From assembly GCF_032854445.1 (NCBI RefSeq), contig NC_088296.1, positions 24,247,604-24,311,603 of the forward strand: a DNA stretch of 64,000 bases. Direction: 5' to 3'. Under the pieces are notes generated by a model. That model did no database searches and was not told the origin of the DNA. It saw nothing but the letters and a program-made list of their open reading frames with translations. The stretch's first letter is position 1, and each line of letters starts with the position of its first letter. Position numbers and translations under genes: made by a program. This document shows, piece after piece, positions 23,911 to 35,315 of the stretch. Source of the stretch: Liolophura sinensis (taxonomy: Eukaryota > Mollusca > Polyplacophora > Chitonida > Chitonidae).

Positions 23911-24075
23911 ATGATACACCTGCTGTAAGTCCAGCTGCAGAAGCTATCCCAAAATACACTGCAGAGGAAGAGTCGGATGACCAGAAGAAATGACGGAAGG
24001 TCACGATCGGAGATCAGCAGTTCACGATTGGCATGACCGTTGTGGAGCCGTGCAAGTGAGTTCTCTTACATGGAG
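23911..24075 (+). pseudogene. BCH pseudogene exon 1 (N-terminal acidic stretch and first strand)
   Basis: Acceptor TTTTCTAG, donor GGAG|GTAAG, phase 2 in (two bases complete a codon), one base over at the end. It encodes an acidic run (E-E-E-S-D-D), then TGA where relatives have Trp, then R-K-V-T-I-G, M-T-V-V-E-P and C-K-(TGA)-V. Relatives have Tyr at the Cys and Lys or Arg at the second TGA. CGA to TGA would explain the latter by one transition. Confidence 0.85.
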
Positions 24076-25074
24076 GTAAGTAAAGCAGGGTTCTCTCATT
24101 TAAATTTACAGTTTTTTCTGGAAATATCTGCATAAATTTATGATGTATTTCTGTTGGAGGAGCCATATGTGTAATTTGTTATGTCAAAAACAAATAGAAA
24201 CCTTGTTGGTTTGTGTTCCTGAAACAGGAAGGCGTTAAGTAGTGAATATATGTTTTATACATGTACACAACATAAAAGGGAGACAACTCAGTGATTCTGT
24301 AGCCTCGTAGTCAGACGTAACTTTGTTTATAGTGCTCACCTACATGTAATTTCCCACCTTTCCAAACTCAAGTTAATGTGCAGTATCTGCAGGCAGTTAA
24401 TTCTAGTTCAGACATATCTATAAATTTTTTACAGACGTTTTACGTGTTGTCTTTTGGGACTTTTTCAGATTTTTTCAGAAAAGACAACAAATAGTGTAAA
24501 TATATACAGTAATTAGAGTTATTGAAGAAAAGGGGTGGAAACAGACCAAAAGCCTTAGCTACTTTTATTACCTTTGGTACGTCTGTAAATCAACTTTTAA
24601 TCAGGAACTCTTACGAGGCCATGGGGTGTGCTGTGTGATAGAGCAGCCCGGAACACTCGTACTGGTGCCCCACGTATATATGGTTAAAAGGCAAAACACT
24701 CCCGGAAAGCCCGGAACACACAACACAGTGTTCTGTTCCTCATACTGGTATCCCACGTACATATGGTTAAAAGGCAAAATAGTGCTGGGGTGACCTATGC
24801 AGAAGGAGCTGTGTCCTAGATTTACAGAAATAGCCAGCTCAGGATTAGTTAAAAAAGAAATATGTCGCCGCTTTTGATTGTCTGAATGTCTGTGATTTTG
24901 CTTACTTTGAACTGCGATGTCTCGTTTGTGCATCACAAAAATAAGAAGTTATGCTTTAAAAACTTTACGTGAGATACTTTATCTGTGTCTATCCATACAT
25001 TTAGTCTGGTGATGTCTTTCCTAAAAACAAGAAAACAATGTATTTGTTCATGGTACCCTTGTTTTTATTGTTAG

Positions 25075-25177
25075 GCTACTATGGAGAAAGTCCTAATGCG
25101 ATGATTGTGTTCTCTGGTTGCTACTTCCCAGAGAGGAGTCGAAAAGATTACAGCTATGTCATGGAAAACCTATTTTT
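25075..25177 (+). pseudogene. BCH pseudogene exon 2
   Basis: Acceptor TTGTTAG, donor TTTT|GTGAGT. Intact frame of 103 bases encoding [16 protein letters not shown], then S-Y-V-M-E-N-L-F. No lesion in this exon. Confidence 0.9.
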
Positions 25178-25209
25178 GTGAGTACCTGCAAGATTTACAC
25201 TTATATTTG

Positions 25210-25500
25210 TTGGCTCGAAGGCTGTCAAACAAGTCCGAGCTTCCATGCTAGTGCTAGTCGTGCTAGTGCAGAACCGTGACTCGGGAGGCCTATTATTAAT
25301 GTGTTCATTGTGAGTTCAAGTCGAGCTCATCCTTGTTTTTTCTCTACATGTACCTCGGAAGGCCTTCCAGCAATCTGCAGATGGTCGTGGCTTTCCAGCG
25401 AGCTCTGTTTGATTGCCTCCCAGCGTATTTGTGGCCAACATCATATAAGTGAAATATTTATTGAGTAAAACATTAGCAAAAGACACTAATAAATAAGGCA
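25210..25500 (+). mobile_element. Diverged SINE in BCH intron 2
   Basis: Same orientation as the host gene. The head is degraded but the B box is readable ('tgagttcaagtcgagctcat', 25311). The body 'ccagcaatctgcagatggtc' and the 3' part 'catataagtgaaatatt' are recognisable. Confidence 0.75.
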
Positions 25501-25534
25501 AACAAATCTATATAAAAGAGCTGTGAAAATCCGT

Positions 25535-25635
25535 CCTGCAACAAGGAGGCAGATTACCTTACATGATTCCTTCGTCATCATATGACTGAAAAATTGTTAA
25601 GTACAACGTTAAACCCCAAGCACTCACTCACTCTT
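25535..25635 (+). mobile_element. 3' tail of a second SINE type
   Basis: 'catatgactgaaaaattgtt' followed by 'aagtacaacgttaaacccca' and 'agcactcactcactc' is the 3' end also seen in the complete copy at 61721-62056, and in fragments at 49552, 50295 and 60893. Confidence 0.8.
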
Positions 25636-25919
25636 GTATGTTTAGCTGACATCGTATTCTGACACCAGTTGAAATCTGTCTGTACCAGTGTCTTTTTTCT
25701 GCACCAAATCCCAGCACCCTCCATGTTGTTGTTGGTTCCCAGAGATAGAGTATGAGAACACACCTGTTGTTGATGATACATCACCACTGATTTGTGCTAG
25801 TGACGTTGTAACATGTTCAACTTTCCCGTTCAGCCAGTATCATGAAAACATAAGAACTGTCAGTCCCGTCGTACTCAACCGCTGGTTATTGCCGGTCTTC
25901 AGTTGTTATCGTGTTTCAG

Positions 25920-26051
25920 TTATGTGATCGGCACACTGGAGCTGCTGGTGGCAGAAAACTACCTGATCGTGTATTTCCACGAAGCTACGCCTCGACGACA
26001 GGTGCCCAGCTTTAGTTGACTGAAACGATGCCATCAGATGATTGCCAGGAG
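25920..26051 (+). pseudogene. BCH pseudogene exon 3 (A-T-P-R-R motif, premature stop)
   Basis: Acceptor GTTTCAG, donor GGAG|GTAGGC, 132 bases. It encodes [14 protein letters not shown], then [14 protein letters not shown] at 26017 in place of the family Trp, then L-K-R-C-H-Q-M-I. Downstream residues remain family-like, so decay is recent relative to the divergence of the family. Confidence 0.9.
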
Positions 26052-26888
26052 GTAGGCTAAAATCATAGATGACTGATTTGCTTGAAAGGATTTTAGGTTT
26101 CTCTCTGGTGCTCAGAAGTTAAAGCGATGGCTATCTTCACCTAAATTAGACCTTTTAGAATTGTTTAAAAGACATAGAAAACAGTAAAATGAAGTAAATA
26201 CTGGATGAAAGACATTCATCAAACACCTTCACTTCGAATTTCTTCAATTTTACAATGAGTATAATTCTCTTTTAAGTAAAATATGGATAGAGCATCCAGA
26301 ATTTCTTTCGCTCTGCTTCATGATTCTGTCTAATTCCGATTATCCCAGTTCTTAAGGAGCTGTATATTCATTGTAGTGAATTAGATCGCCATGTTGGATA
26401 TGTGAACAGTTGCAATCAATGTGCAAATGAGATACATATTCCGTTATCAGCAACTGACATTCTAGCATGGTACACGATTTGAATACGAATTTCGCTCAGT
26501 ATTCAAAGACCTAGAGTATACTTTTTTTCTTTTTCTGCTTTGTTTTGCAGGATTCAATCCTATTTTTGTTCCTTGGTGGTTTGTGTTTTTCGTCGTTTAT
26601 GGAATCGGTCTTGTGATTATTGAACAGGAACGTCCTTGTTACTTGACAACTGGTTTATGAATGTCTGTTTCAAAGCAAAGATTTAAAACATTGTCCATGC
26701 AAATGGTTTAATTTAGTTTTTTTAGTATTTTTTCAAACAGTAAAATGGTTTTAAGACATCAGATTCCATGCTATTCTGTAGTGAAACCGAGAGTATCAGT
26801 GACAGCATATCAAATAAATGAAAAATGAGTATGCCAAAGAAAAAACCACCCAGATACATAAATAAACAATAAACAAATGTCATTTCAG

Positions 26889-26974
26889 ACTGAAGAAGAG
26901 CATAAAAGGCTTGTTACTGACCACCCCACCATGATGATAAAGGCCATTATCATGATGAGCAAGCCTTTCTTCAG
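26889..26974 (+). pseudogene. BCH pseudogene exon 4 (one-base deletion)
   Basis: Acceptor ATTTCAG, donor TCAG|GTATGG, 86 bases where the phases on each side require one more. The start reads L-K-K-S-I-K-G-L-L in one frame and the end reads D-H-P-T-M-M-I-K-A-I-I and S-K-P-F-F in the next, locating the deletion near 26915-26921. The family motif H-P-(S/T)-W has Met instead of Trp. Confidence 0.88.
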
Positions 26975-27521
26975 GTATGGGCGCCATGTAACACTGCACC
27001 AATTCTCAACTACTTGAAATCTTTCCATGTTAAATCCATGGCATGAAATGAATTTTGCAATATGACAGAAGCAAATTCTCATCACCTCAACCTTGAAAGT
27101 TTTTTTTTAAATTATTCTAGTAGTTGTGCAGTTGTAAAACTAATATGAAAATATAAAACTTCAACTGGTAAGTTAAATATATACATGTACTATACACTGT
27201 ATGTGTTTCCCTCAACGTTCACTTCATTTTTTATTTGTATGTGACAGAAAAATTGTCTGTACCTGAGTGAGTGACAACTTCCTTAACCATGTACCTGTAT
27301 TCAGATATTGTAAATATTTGAATTTTGGTAGAGAAGGTAATCACACTCCACCTCTTTATCAATAGCTTTCTCGGCTACAGTCTGATTCCCTCCATTCATC
27401 TGTCCATCAGCATCAAATGTACTACTAGATAATTCACTACCGTATCAGGACGTACGTGTAGTTGTCTCCCCCTTTATCATGCACCGCATAAGGGTACTCA
27501 ACAAATTATCTCCCCTTTCAG

Positions 27522-27620
27522 CTCTAAGCTTTGCTCCAAGTTGAAAATTGTGAAAACACTTGCAGAGTTAGAGACGCTGGTGTCTATGGCGTATGCGTTT
27601 GTGTATGACCAAGTCAGAGA
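27522..27620 (+). pseudogene. BCH pseudogene exon 5 (C-terminal part of domain)
   Basis: Acceptor CTTTCAG, donor GAGA|GTGAGC, intact 99 bases encoding S-K-L-C-S-K-L-K-I-V-K-T-L-A-E-L-E-T-L-V and ending V-Y-D-Q-V-R. The inverted-repeat arm starts only ~30 bases after the donor. Confidence 0.9.
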
Positions 27621-27650
27621 GTGAGCAGACTTAGTTGTAGATCCTCAGCG

Positions 27651-28161
27651 ATTTTTTTTTCTTGTTTTGTTTTGTTCTACATGTGTTTAAGCTACGTGTA
27701 CATTTCACATTTGGGAAAATAAATTCTTATAAACATGTTAAAGTTAGGTGTTGATGGTGGAAATTGTTGCTGTGAAGAAATGTGTCAGTGTTATTACCTA
27801 GAGCAAATAGCAGTGGTTTGTTCACTCTTGTCGCTTACACATCTTCACTTACTTTAAGCCCAGCATATGGACACTTTAGCGCCGGGGTAATTTGCCACGT
27901 TAAACCTTAGAATGCCAGAGCCATTGGCTGTATTGTTGGTACAATGTTTCTTCTGACACTTATTTTATTACTGCTTATTTACCTTGTGTGATATGATCGT
28001 ATTCAACCTATGAGGATAGATGAAAAATGCTGATCTGGTTATGACTGATCATGTTTGGCAATTATCTCTGGTATCCAAACTAAATTTGAAACAGACCTGG
28101 GTAAAACTCGTGTAATAATTCTAATTGCCACATTTTAAATTTGCCAACAGTCCCAAATTTC
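27651..28161 (-). repeat. Left arm of a ~510-bp inverted repeat
   Basis: Reverse complement of 31366-31880 at roughly 90% by eye. Landmarks are 'ctacatgtgtttaagc' (27678), 'tgaagaaatgtgtcagtgtt' (27773), 'tttgccacgttaaacctta' (27891) and 'atttgccaacagt' (28139). The outer end is T-rich here and A-rich in the other arm, as expected for two retroposed copies with A-rich tails lying head to head. Confidence 0.92.
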
Positions 28162-29747
28162 CCATTCCCGTCATACCAATCATATCCTGAATTAAGCCAC
28201 ATTACTCTTCGTCCAAAAGTCTTACCATGTCCTCATCTTGTTATTCATTCTTCACCAATCCGCATGATTACATGCTTTGCTCAATTCACATTTGTTACCA
28301 CGGAAACACAGGTACAATAAACGTCGCCAAAAATATTCCTCAGTCTCCACCCCTTCCACCCCTTCCTCAGCCTCTGTGCCACCAAGGTGATGACCTCTGC
28401 TGCACTGTCACCATGGTCATGACCTGAAGTCAGACACGTAGTACACAACGATGACACCCAAACTGTGTCGTCAATATTTTATGTTGTTCATTATTTGTTT
28501 GTTTTTTATTTGGTTGATTGTTGCCACAATGAATGGATCTTTAAACTACATGAATGTGAAGAAGTCCTGTCAATGCAGTATTTTTTTCTTTTTGTTGCTT
28601 TTTGATGGACTGGAAAGTGGTATCATTTTAGAGTTGCGTGGCATTAGCAAAGTTTTCCACAGTTAAGAGATCCATTCTCCGAGTTTGCCGCTCCTTATCT
28701 TCACCGGTTTCTGTGATTGTCATTGCTCCTGTTGCTCTTTTTTGTTGCCTTTTAAAATGGCTGCTTTTACTTAAAACATGTATTATTGTATTATGGGGAT
28801 GTTTGCATCTGTTTAACAGATACATTATTTGTTTTGTGATTATACAGGTTAATCAATATATTTTGTGAACACATAATTGGATGAATTAAAAAAAAGATTT
28901 TTTTCCAATTATAATAGATATACTAAACCAGTATACTGCAAAGTAATATGCCTTAACATGTGAATGTGCTTATTGAAATGGTGAAGATGTGCAAACCCGC
29001 CCTTGGAGTTTCTAAAGCATTAATACACTATCACTAAAGCATTCTCCATGTCAAAACACTACCGTTTTTACTACTTGTAATGCTGTATGAGACTTTGAAA
29101 CAACATAAACTTTGACCTCTCCTTGCTTTGTTCTGTCCTACGACAAATGTACCTTTCACCCTCACACTGTTCTTTGGCCCAAAGTTTCATGGCTTACTAA
29201 TCTACTTCTTCCAGTTTGTTTTGAAATATCAAAAAGTTGCACGTATACGCTGTGTGATTTTGTTTTCATTGTGTAGATTTGATTAGGTTTGGAGTTATTT
29301 TTTCATTAACTATTTTGGGAAATAGATATAACAGCCTGCAAGAGGAATATAGTGTTAAACATCAGACTGTGCTCAGAGTTTCGGTATTGTGAGAGATGGA
29401 AGCTGGTATATATTATAAGAGATGAGAGAAACTGCTCGGCCAATGATGTGCATAAAACAGGTGGCGGATATTGGATACCTGTGAAATCTAACGAGCTCAG
29501 TCCTACGAAACATTAAATGGTGACGTAAAATGACGAGATCACTGGAACTGTACATGTATACGCCAATAGTTCAGACGGAACGTATATGTAGTTGACCCTT
29601 CATTTAATCACCAATTCAAAAACTTTCATTTGGGACGAATATTAAGATTTCATCAAACTTTACCCATTTTGTACAAGAATAATAGCTTTAGGTGAAGTAA
29701 CTTGCAAGTCTTGATTTTGTATAAGATTGTTTTTCCCTTTTCTTCAG
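28162..29747. other. Last intron of the BCH pseudogene
   Basis: AT-rich intronic sequence between the inverted-repeat arm and the terminal exon. Short open frames at 28227 and 28451 have no family resemblance. Confidence 0.6.
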
Positions 29748-29952
29748 AGTTGATAAAGTTGCCATGCTAAGCCCAGCTGCTATAGAGAAAGGTTTTAACA
29801 GCCCAGATGACCTGAGTAGTGCCACTGCCAGCCTGCTCAGTCCTAGCAGTTCAGGCAAGAAGAAAACAAAGGCCTCGTCTCTGGAAGAGAAAGAAATGAT
29901 ACACCATTTGATGCTTCACAAAACAGTCATTTGTTTGCCGTTTACCACATGA
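29748..29952 (+). pseudogene. BCH pseudogene terminal exon
   Basis: Acceptor TCTTCAG; the one-base phase joins exon 5 to give R-E-V-D-K-V-A-M-L-S-P. It then encodes a serine- and lysine-rich tail (S-S-S-G-K-K-K-T-K) and stops at 29952. BNIP2-type proteins also end in a short charged, low-complexity tail after the domain, so the length fits. Confidence 0.75.
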
Positions 29953-31365
29953 TTAGTTTAGAATATGTGCTTCATTTACAAATTTGTGATGGAAAGGAAA
30001 ATTGTTTCTTTTCCAAGTGCATGTTCTGGCTGACTTTTTGTTGATCTGTGTTATTTTTTTTATTTTTTGTTATAAATGTCTTTCTATGTACTGCTGTCAA
30101 ACACCAATCAAATAATACATTATCTTTGAAATGAATTGTTTTTGATTGTGCATGCATAGTTGTTGGTGCAACCGTTGGTATCAGAGAGTTTGCCGTGGTG
30201 TTTTTTTTTTTTTGGCTGTTTTCTTGGATGCAGGCAAATGTTTTTACATGGTAACTAGTTTATTGACCACCATAGTCATGATAAGGGAGCACAGCTGACA
30301 ATCTAACCTCCAACATGGCTGAAAGACTTGTTCAGCTTTAAAATACAGTTACATGTATGATGTCAGTCACATTTAAAACCTCTGGAAACTACAATGTGTC
30401 TTGATTAGTTTGTCTTGTGTTTGTGGGGTCACAGAATTTGCCTGGAGTCATCCAATTTACTTAGGTTTATGATACATTTTTTTGCATGTTTATATTGTAT
30501 GTAGTGTCCATGACAGTCACTTATGAAGATTTCACCCAGTTTTGCTTAACGTAAATGGCTTAGAAACATCATTCTGCTTGTCAACAACAGTTAGTTTACC
30601 TTCATACAAACTGTCATCTGTACTTTGAGATGGTCACAGCATTTCATGTTAAGTAAAGTAAAGTTTATTGTTCTTAGTATTTTTACTGTATTTACATGTA
30701 AGTAGTATATTTAATTGGAATGTTAAAGTTTTATGGGTGCTTTGTGTCACAATGGAAAAGTATGTCAGATGATGTTGATGTGGGTAAACAACAACACCTT
30801 AGGGTTAAGAAATTATTTCACAAGGAGAAGATACTTTTGTTGGGGTTTTTTGCTATTGTTTTTCGATTGATTTTTTGTGTATATTATCTATTATACAACA
30901 GCCAATAAAGTTATGTGAACGATCACACTGGCGTAGGTGGTAAGTTTTCACATAATGTTATAGGTGGTTATTAAGTTATCAGACAATGGTTTAGATGGTA
31001 ATTAGGTTTTGACACAGTGTTGTATGGGGTAATTATCACGTAATGTACAAGATGGTAATAAAGTTTCCAGAAAATGTTTTAGGTGGTAAGTTGTACGACA
31101 AATACTCACAACAGCTGTAAAGTTAAGCTCTATATGTTCATTTACATTTGTAGCAGATGTGGAACAACAAGGTGACATGTTTTAGTGTGCCAGAAATGAT
31201 ACCCGTTTGGCATACCTGCTGTGTATGTTTGTGTATATTAGACTTCTCTCCATTTTTAATTATCCGTATGTTTAGTTGTTACTTACTGTTGATCAGGAAT
31301 AATAGCAGGTACATAAATAAGCTTAAACGTTGTACATACATATAGTGACTGGATACAGTGTATGT
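29953..31365. other. 3' flank of the BCH pseudogene
   Basis: No further exon seen. AATAAA-like strings occur (for example at 30903), but I cannot choose a polyadenylation site. Between 30940 and 31090 a degenerate '(g)tggtaattaagtt' phrase recurs four or five times. Confidence 0.5.
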
Positions 31366-31880
31366 TAAATTTGGAACTGTTGGCAAATTTAAAATGTGGC
31401 AATTAGAATTATTACACGAGTTTTACCCGGATCTGTTTCAAATTTAGTTTGGATACCTGAGATAATTGCCAAACATGATCAGTCAAAACCAGATCAGCAT
31501 ATTTCATCTATCCTCATAGGCTGAATACGATGATATCACACAAGGTAAATAAGCAGTGATGAAATAAGAGTCAGAAGAAACATTGTGCCAACGAAACAGG
31601 CAATACCTCTGGCATTCTAAGGTTTAACGTGGCAAATTACTCAGGCGCTAAAGTGTCCATACGCTGGGCTAAGAGTGAGTGAAGATGTGTAAACGACAAG
31701 AGTGAACAAACCACTGCTACCAGCTCTAGGTAATAACACTGACACATTTCTTCACAGCAACAATTTCCAGCGTCAACACCTAACTTCAACATTTTTTTAA
31801 GAATTTATTTTTCCAAATGTGAAATGTACACGTAAGCTTAAACACATGTAAAACAAAAAACAAACAAACAAAAAAAAATT
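31366..31880 (+). repeat. Right arm of the ~510-bp inverted repeat
   Basis: Plus-strand copy of the element at 27651-28161. It begins 'aaatttggaactgttggcaa' and ends in an A-rich tail ('aaaacaaaaaacaaacaaac'). The tail suggests a retroposon, but I see no tRNA-like A or B boxes and no coding frame. Confidence 0.92.
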
Positions 31881-33828
31881 ATCAGAATATCAGAAGTAGT
31901 TGTAAATGTACATCTGTTAATTAAATTATGTTTTAATTTATACATTGTTGAGGGTTAGCTGACAAGTGGTTGGCGTGTGCTGTTGAGGTTATTGTAATTT
32001 AGTTTTGGAATTAGCTCACACATCTCCGTGGATGTGTTCTTGCATTCAAATACTTATAGATTGTTAATGATAACACTGTTATTTAATTCACTTTCCAAAT
32101 GACATCTATACCTATTTAAACCATTAAACCTTGAAGTGCCAGACACCTCATCGCCCTGTGTTTCTCCTGTCCCGGCTCTCTAGCCATGTGAACAAAAAGT
32201 GGTAAACCGTCAGTGCGAGAGCCTATGTCCCGCCCGTAACAACTGTAGCTAGTGCTATTTTCGATAACCTGCGTTTCCATGTACATCCCATGTGATAAAC
32301 ATTGCATAAAATGTAAACAAATGTACATATAGTAACGTCAATCAGTGATATGAGCTTGACAAAACCATCACATGCATGCATATGTGTACTTGGAGTGGAC
32401 ATAATGGAGCAAATGGTAAGGAATATCACGAACCTGTACCTGTGCAAAGTTAAGAAACATTTTTCTTGTGAATGGCAGTTGAGCCACTTTTCTTGTGAAT
32501 GGCAGTTGAGCCACTTTTCTGTGACTTCTTTCAAATGGTTGTGTATTAATATACAGCAGTACAATTGTTTCTTTCACACGTTTGTGTTTGGTAAGTTGTT
32601 TCCCTTCTTAGTTAAAGGAGGTGATATAACATTCTATAAGGTGAGGCACAGTGGTAAGAGCGTAGGGATTAGTGCATGTTAAAATAGTGTAGGGTGTCAA
32701 TAAGGACATTGGTCAATAGATCTATTAATAAATCTTCTTTAACAGATAGCGGGTTTTGTCTATTACCAAGACATCAGATACGAACTTTGCACTTGACTTC
32801 GAAAAGTTCAAAAACAAAATTTGCTCATGTGAGGTTCCTGCTTTCCCGTAGGCTTCAAGCCAGTTCCAGCGCTGTGACATGGCAGGTTTTGCTTGCTGTC
32901 TTTCACAACCGTATACAATAATCACATAGGAAGAGGTGATCAAAATGTTTGGAAATTGTCAATCAGAGAAGGTTCATGTCACCTGTACGATAAGGTAATC
33001 AGTCGGTAATACAAGAGAATCAGACGTGGCCTCGTGTAATGCTAGACCCTGTATTATAGAGAAAGCCATTGCTATATTTTCCTTTCATTGTACCTTGAAC
33101 TAGTCATACACTCTAGCCTTAAGTAAGTGTAGCGATACACTCAGAATGAGAGTATTTGCTGTCTCTACATCGAACGAAATTACTAGTCGGATATCCCAAC
33201 TATATTGGTAGATCGGACGTGATTGTTTCGAGGGCGTTCTTTCACCAAAACCAACAGTTCCAGATTGTTAAACTGCTTTTTTGTCTTTTTTTAAAGTCAC
33301 TTATCACCTAGTCTAATGGTAGGTTGTAATGTCTGCTAATAGTCATTGTATTGTATGGTATGGTAAGATATCTTTTTTGTGTGCTCTGGGGGTGGTAAAC
33401 ATGTTTTCGTGATGTTCAGTTAACGCTGAATGAAGTTGACCGACACCATTCCATAGCAATACAATACCTCTCGCTATCAGATGTAAATTAAGCTCTACAG
33501 TTTCCTGTCAAAGGTATACCATTATACGATTTATATGTCACATCCGGTTGTACGCTGATGGTTGAATAAAACAATCTCCCCTTTAACTTTTGTTGCTTAT
33601 CTCTGGGTCGGTCACGTGAGAAATATTGCTAAGTATGACAAAGTAGATATTTGTAATTGATGTGGAAAATGTTTACGGGCAACGAGTTGGAAACTTGAAT
33701 TGGATGGCACACATATAATATCCACATTTTCCCCAGCATCATAGAACGCAGATGACTGCTCCATCCTTTACACACTACCAGCTTCATTTGTTTTTTATAC
33801 ATTGTCTCTTACATATTCCTCGTTTAAA
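31881..33828. other. No gene seen; one 28-bp tandem duplication
   Basis: At 32462-32517 the phrase 'cttgtgaatggcagttgagc' plus 'cacttttc' occurs twice in tandem, which explains the repeated peptide in short frames there. No splice-flanked exon was recognised in the rest. Confidence 0.5.
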
Positions 33829-34182
33829 CTAATACTTTAGGTACTTTTGGGAACGGGGCTTGCGAAGATAGACTTGGAACGCCCCTTCGTGGTTTACGGG
33901 AGGTACACGAGTGGTATGGAGGTCGGTATTGGTATAGTAGCAGCCTAGCACATGCAGAGAACCCCCAGATGCGACCTTAATACGATACAGTGGAATACCG
34001 GAGCAAGGAATTGTTGTCCTGGAAAAAGTTATCTCGATGGCGATGACCATGGTTGGCGTAAAACTTAACCCATAGCTGTGAGACACATGGCTCAGGTGGC
34101 CCACTATACTAACCGCCAGCTGGCACACATCTCTCGACTGGGTAATGTCACCTTGTAAGACTATTTTATGAGAGAAGGTCAT
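33829..34182 (-). CDS. Unrecognised open frame, 117 codons
   Basis: One of the longer frames in the window not explained by a repeat. The minus-strand frame from 34182 to 33829 has mixed amino-acid composition, with I-A-I-E-I-T-F-S-R-T and G-C-Y-Y-T-N-T-D segments and a basic end (R-K-P-R-S-Q-K-Y). I recognise no domain, signal peptide or membrane segment. It could be an exon, a fragment of a mobile element or chance. Confidence 0.2.
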   Translation of the reverse strand: MTFSHKIVLQGDITQSRDVCQLAVSIVGHLSHVSHSYGLSFTPTMVIAIEITFSRTTIPCSGIPLYRIKVASGGSLHVLGCYYTNTDLHTTRVPPVNHEGAFQVYLRKPRSQKYLKY

Positions 34183-34309
34183 AGTTTACACATTGTGCAA
34201 GACAAATGGATCTTTTATGTTTTCACTGAGCTTTTCATGGTATAGGCCACTTTAGGTCGCGTGTTCGAATGCTTGTTGTTTGGAAGGCTGTATATGTCAG
34301 GAAATGAGT

Positions 34310-34525
34310 CAATATTTATTTGATTGAAGCTTTACACGGTATACATGTACTCTAAAATATTTTACTAACACGATGCCGACCAGCATTATGATGAGAGGAA
34401 ACTGGGCAGAGCCAGGAGGAGACCCACGACTATCCGTAGGTTGCTTGTACGTAACACTGGAGAGGAAGCCGCGTGACACTGGAGAGGAAGCCGGCATTAG
34501 CTGGACTCACAGAGACCACTTTGGT
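34310..34525 (-). mobile_element. Diverged SINE, reverse orientation
   Basis: 'tttatttgattgaagcttta' through 'ccagcattatgatgagagga' to 'cactggagaggaagcc', where an 18-bp phrase is duplicated, then 'ggcattagctggactcacag'. The head beyond the B box is missing. Confidence 0.85.
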
Positions 34526-35104
34526 CAGAGATTCCTGGCTACTTTTCACTGCAAATTACGAATAACCTCTAAATCAATAACTAACCTGTCCGAAAAGAAA
34601 ACAAAAATCTTTATTAGAATAAAATTTTATTCATAAAATGTTGAACAGACAATAACTTTCATACGATGTAACATTCAGACACACCACGCGTACCATGCAT
34701 GAGTCTACTCATTACCAATATATTTAATTAAAAATAGAAAATAAACACCCTTTTGTATCTCCATTCAGAAGACGGCGATCTCCAAATTCTTATGTCCGAA
34801 AACTAGACTGGTATCTAAATAAAAAGTGAATACTGCTCAGTCATATCTGGACTATTTGTATTCACTAAATATTTTACCACAGATACATTGCGACATAAAC
34901 TATGCACGACACAGTAATAAAAACTCTCTTCTAAAAACATGTACAATGATTAAAATTTCAAGCATGACATAAAAACTAAATTCATACAAAAATAAAATCG
35001 TAATAAGCACAGTATCTCCACATTTTAAAATTAAAAATCACGCAGTGAAAATATCTGTGGGGAGAAATATATTCATCTCATTGTGTAACTGATTGTGTAA
35101 CTGA
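34526..35104. other. No gene seen
   Basis: AT-rich sequence between two SINE copies; no exon or repeat recognised. Confidence 0.5.
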
Positions 35105-35315
35105 TTGAGTTATTTATTTATTGATTGATTGATTGATTGATTTATTTATTTATTTATTTTTTTAGTGTTTTACGCCGTACTCAATAATATTTCACTTATA
35201 CGACGGCGGCTAGCATTATGGTTGGAGGAAACCGAGCAGAGCCCGGGGGAAACCCACGACCATCCGCAGGCTGATGCCGAACCTTCCCACGTACGGCCGG
35301 AGAGGAAGCAAGCAT
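35105..35315 (-). mobile_element. SINE, 3' two-thirds, reverse orientation
   Basis: Starts with a (TTTA)/(TGAT) microsatellite (35105-35160) formed from the A-rich tail, then 'gtgttttacgccgtactcaa' through 'agcccgggggaaacccacga' to 'cggccggagaggaagcaagc'. Confidence 0.9.

Larger units (their letters stand above)
23911..29952 (+). pseudogene. BCH-domain gene, BNIP2/caytaxin/PRUNE2 family, probably inactivated
   Basis: Six exons in order (23911-24075, 25075-25177, 25920-26051, 26889-26974, 27522-27620, 29748-29952) all have GT-AG borders and matching phases. Joined, they give a BCH (BNIP2 and Cdc42GAP homology, CRAL-TRIO-like) domain with the family marks I-P-x-Y-T-A-E-E-E, [26 protein letters not shown] and K-x-L-A-E-L-E-T-L-V. 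BCH proteins are cytoplasmic scaffolds for small GTPase regulators and kinesin cargo. Damage: TGA at 23991 (an invariant Trp site), TGA at 24057 (a Lys/Arg site), TGA at 26017 (another invariant Trp site), and one base missing in exon 4. Retained introns mean a duplicated, not processed, pseudogene. Assembly or sequencing error is less likely with four separate lesions, but not excluded. Confidence 0.88.
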
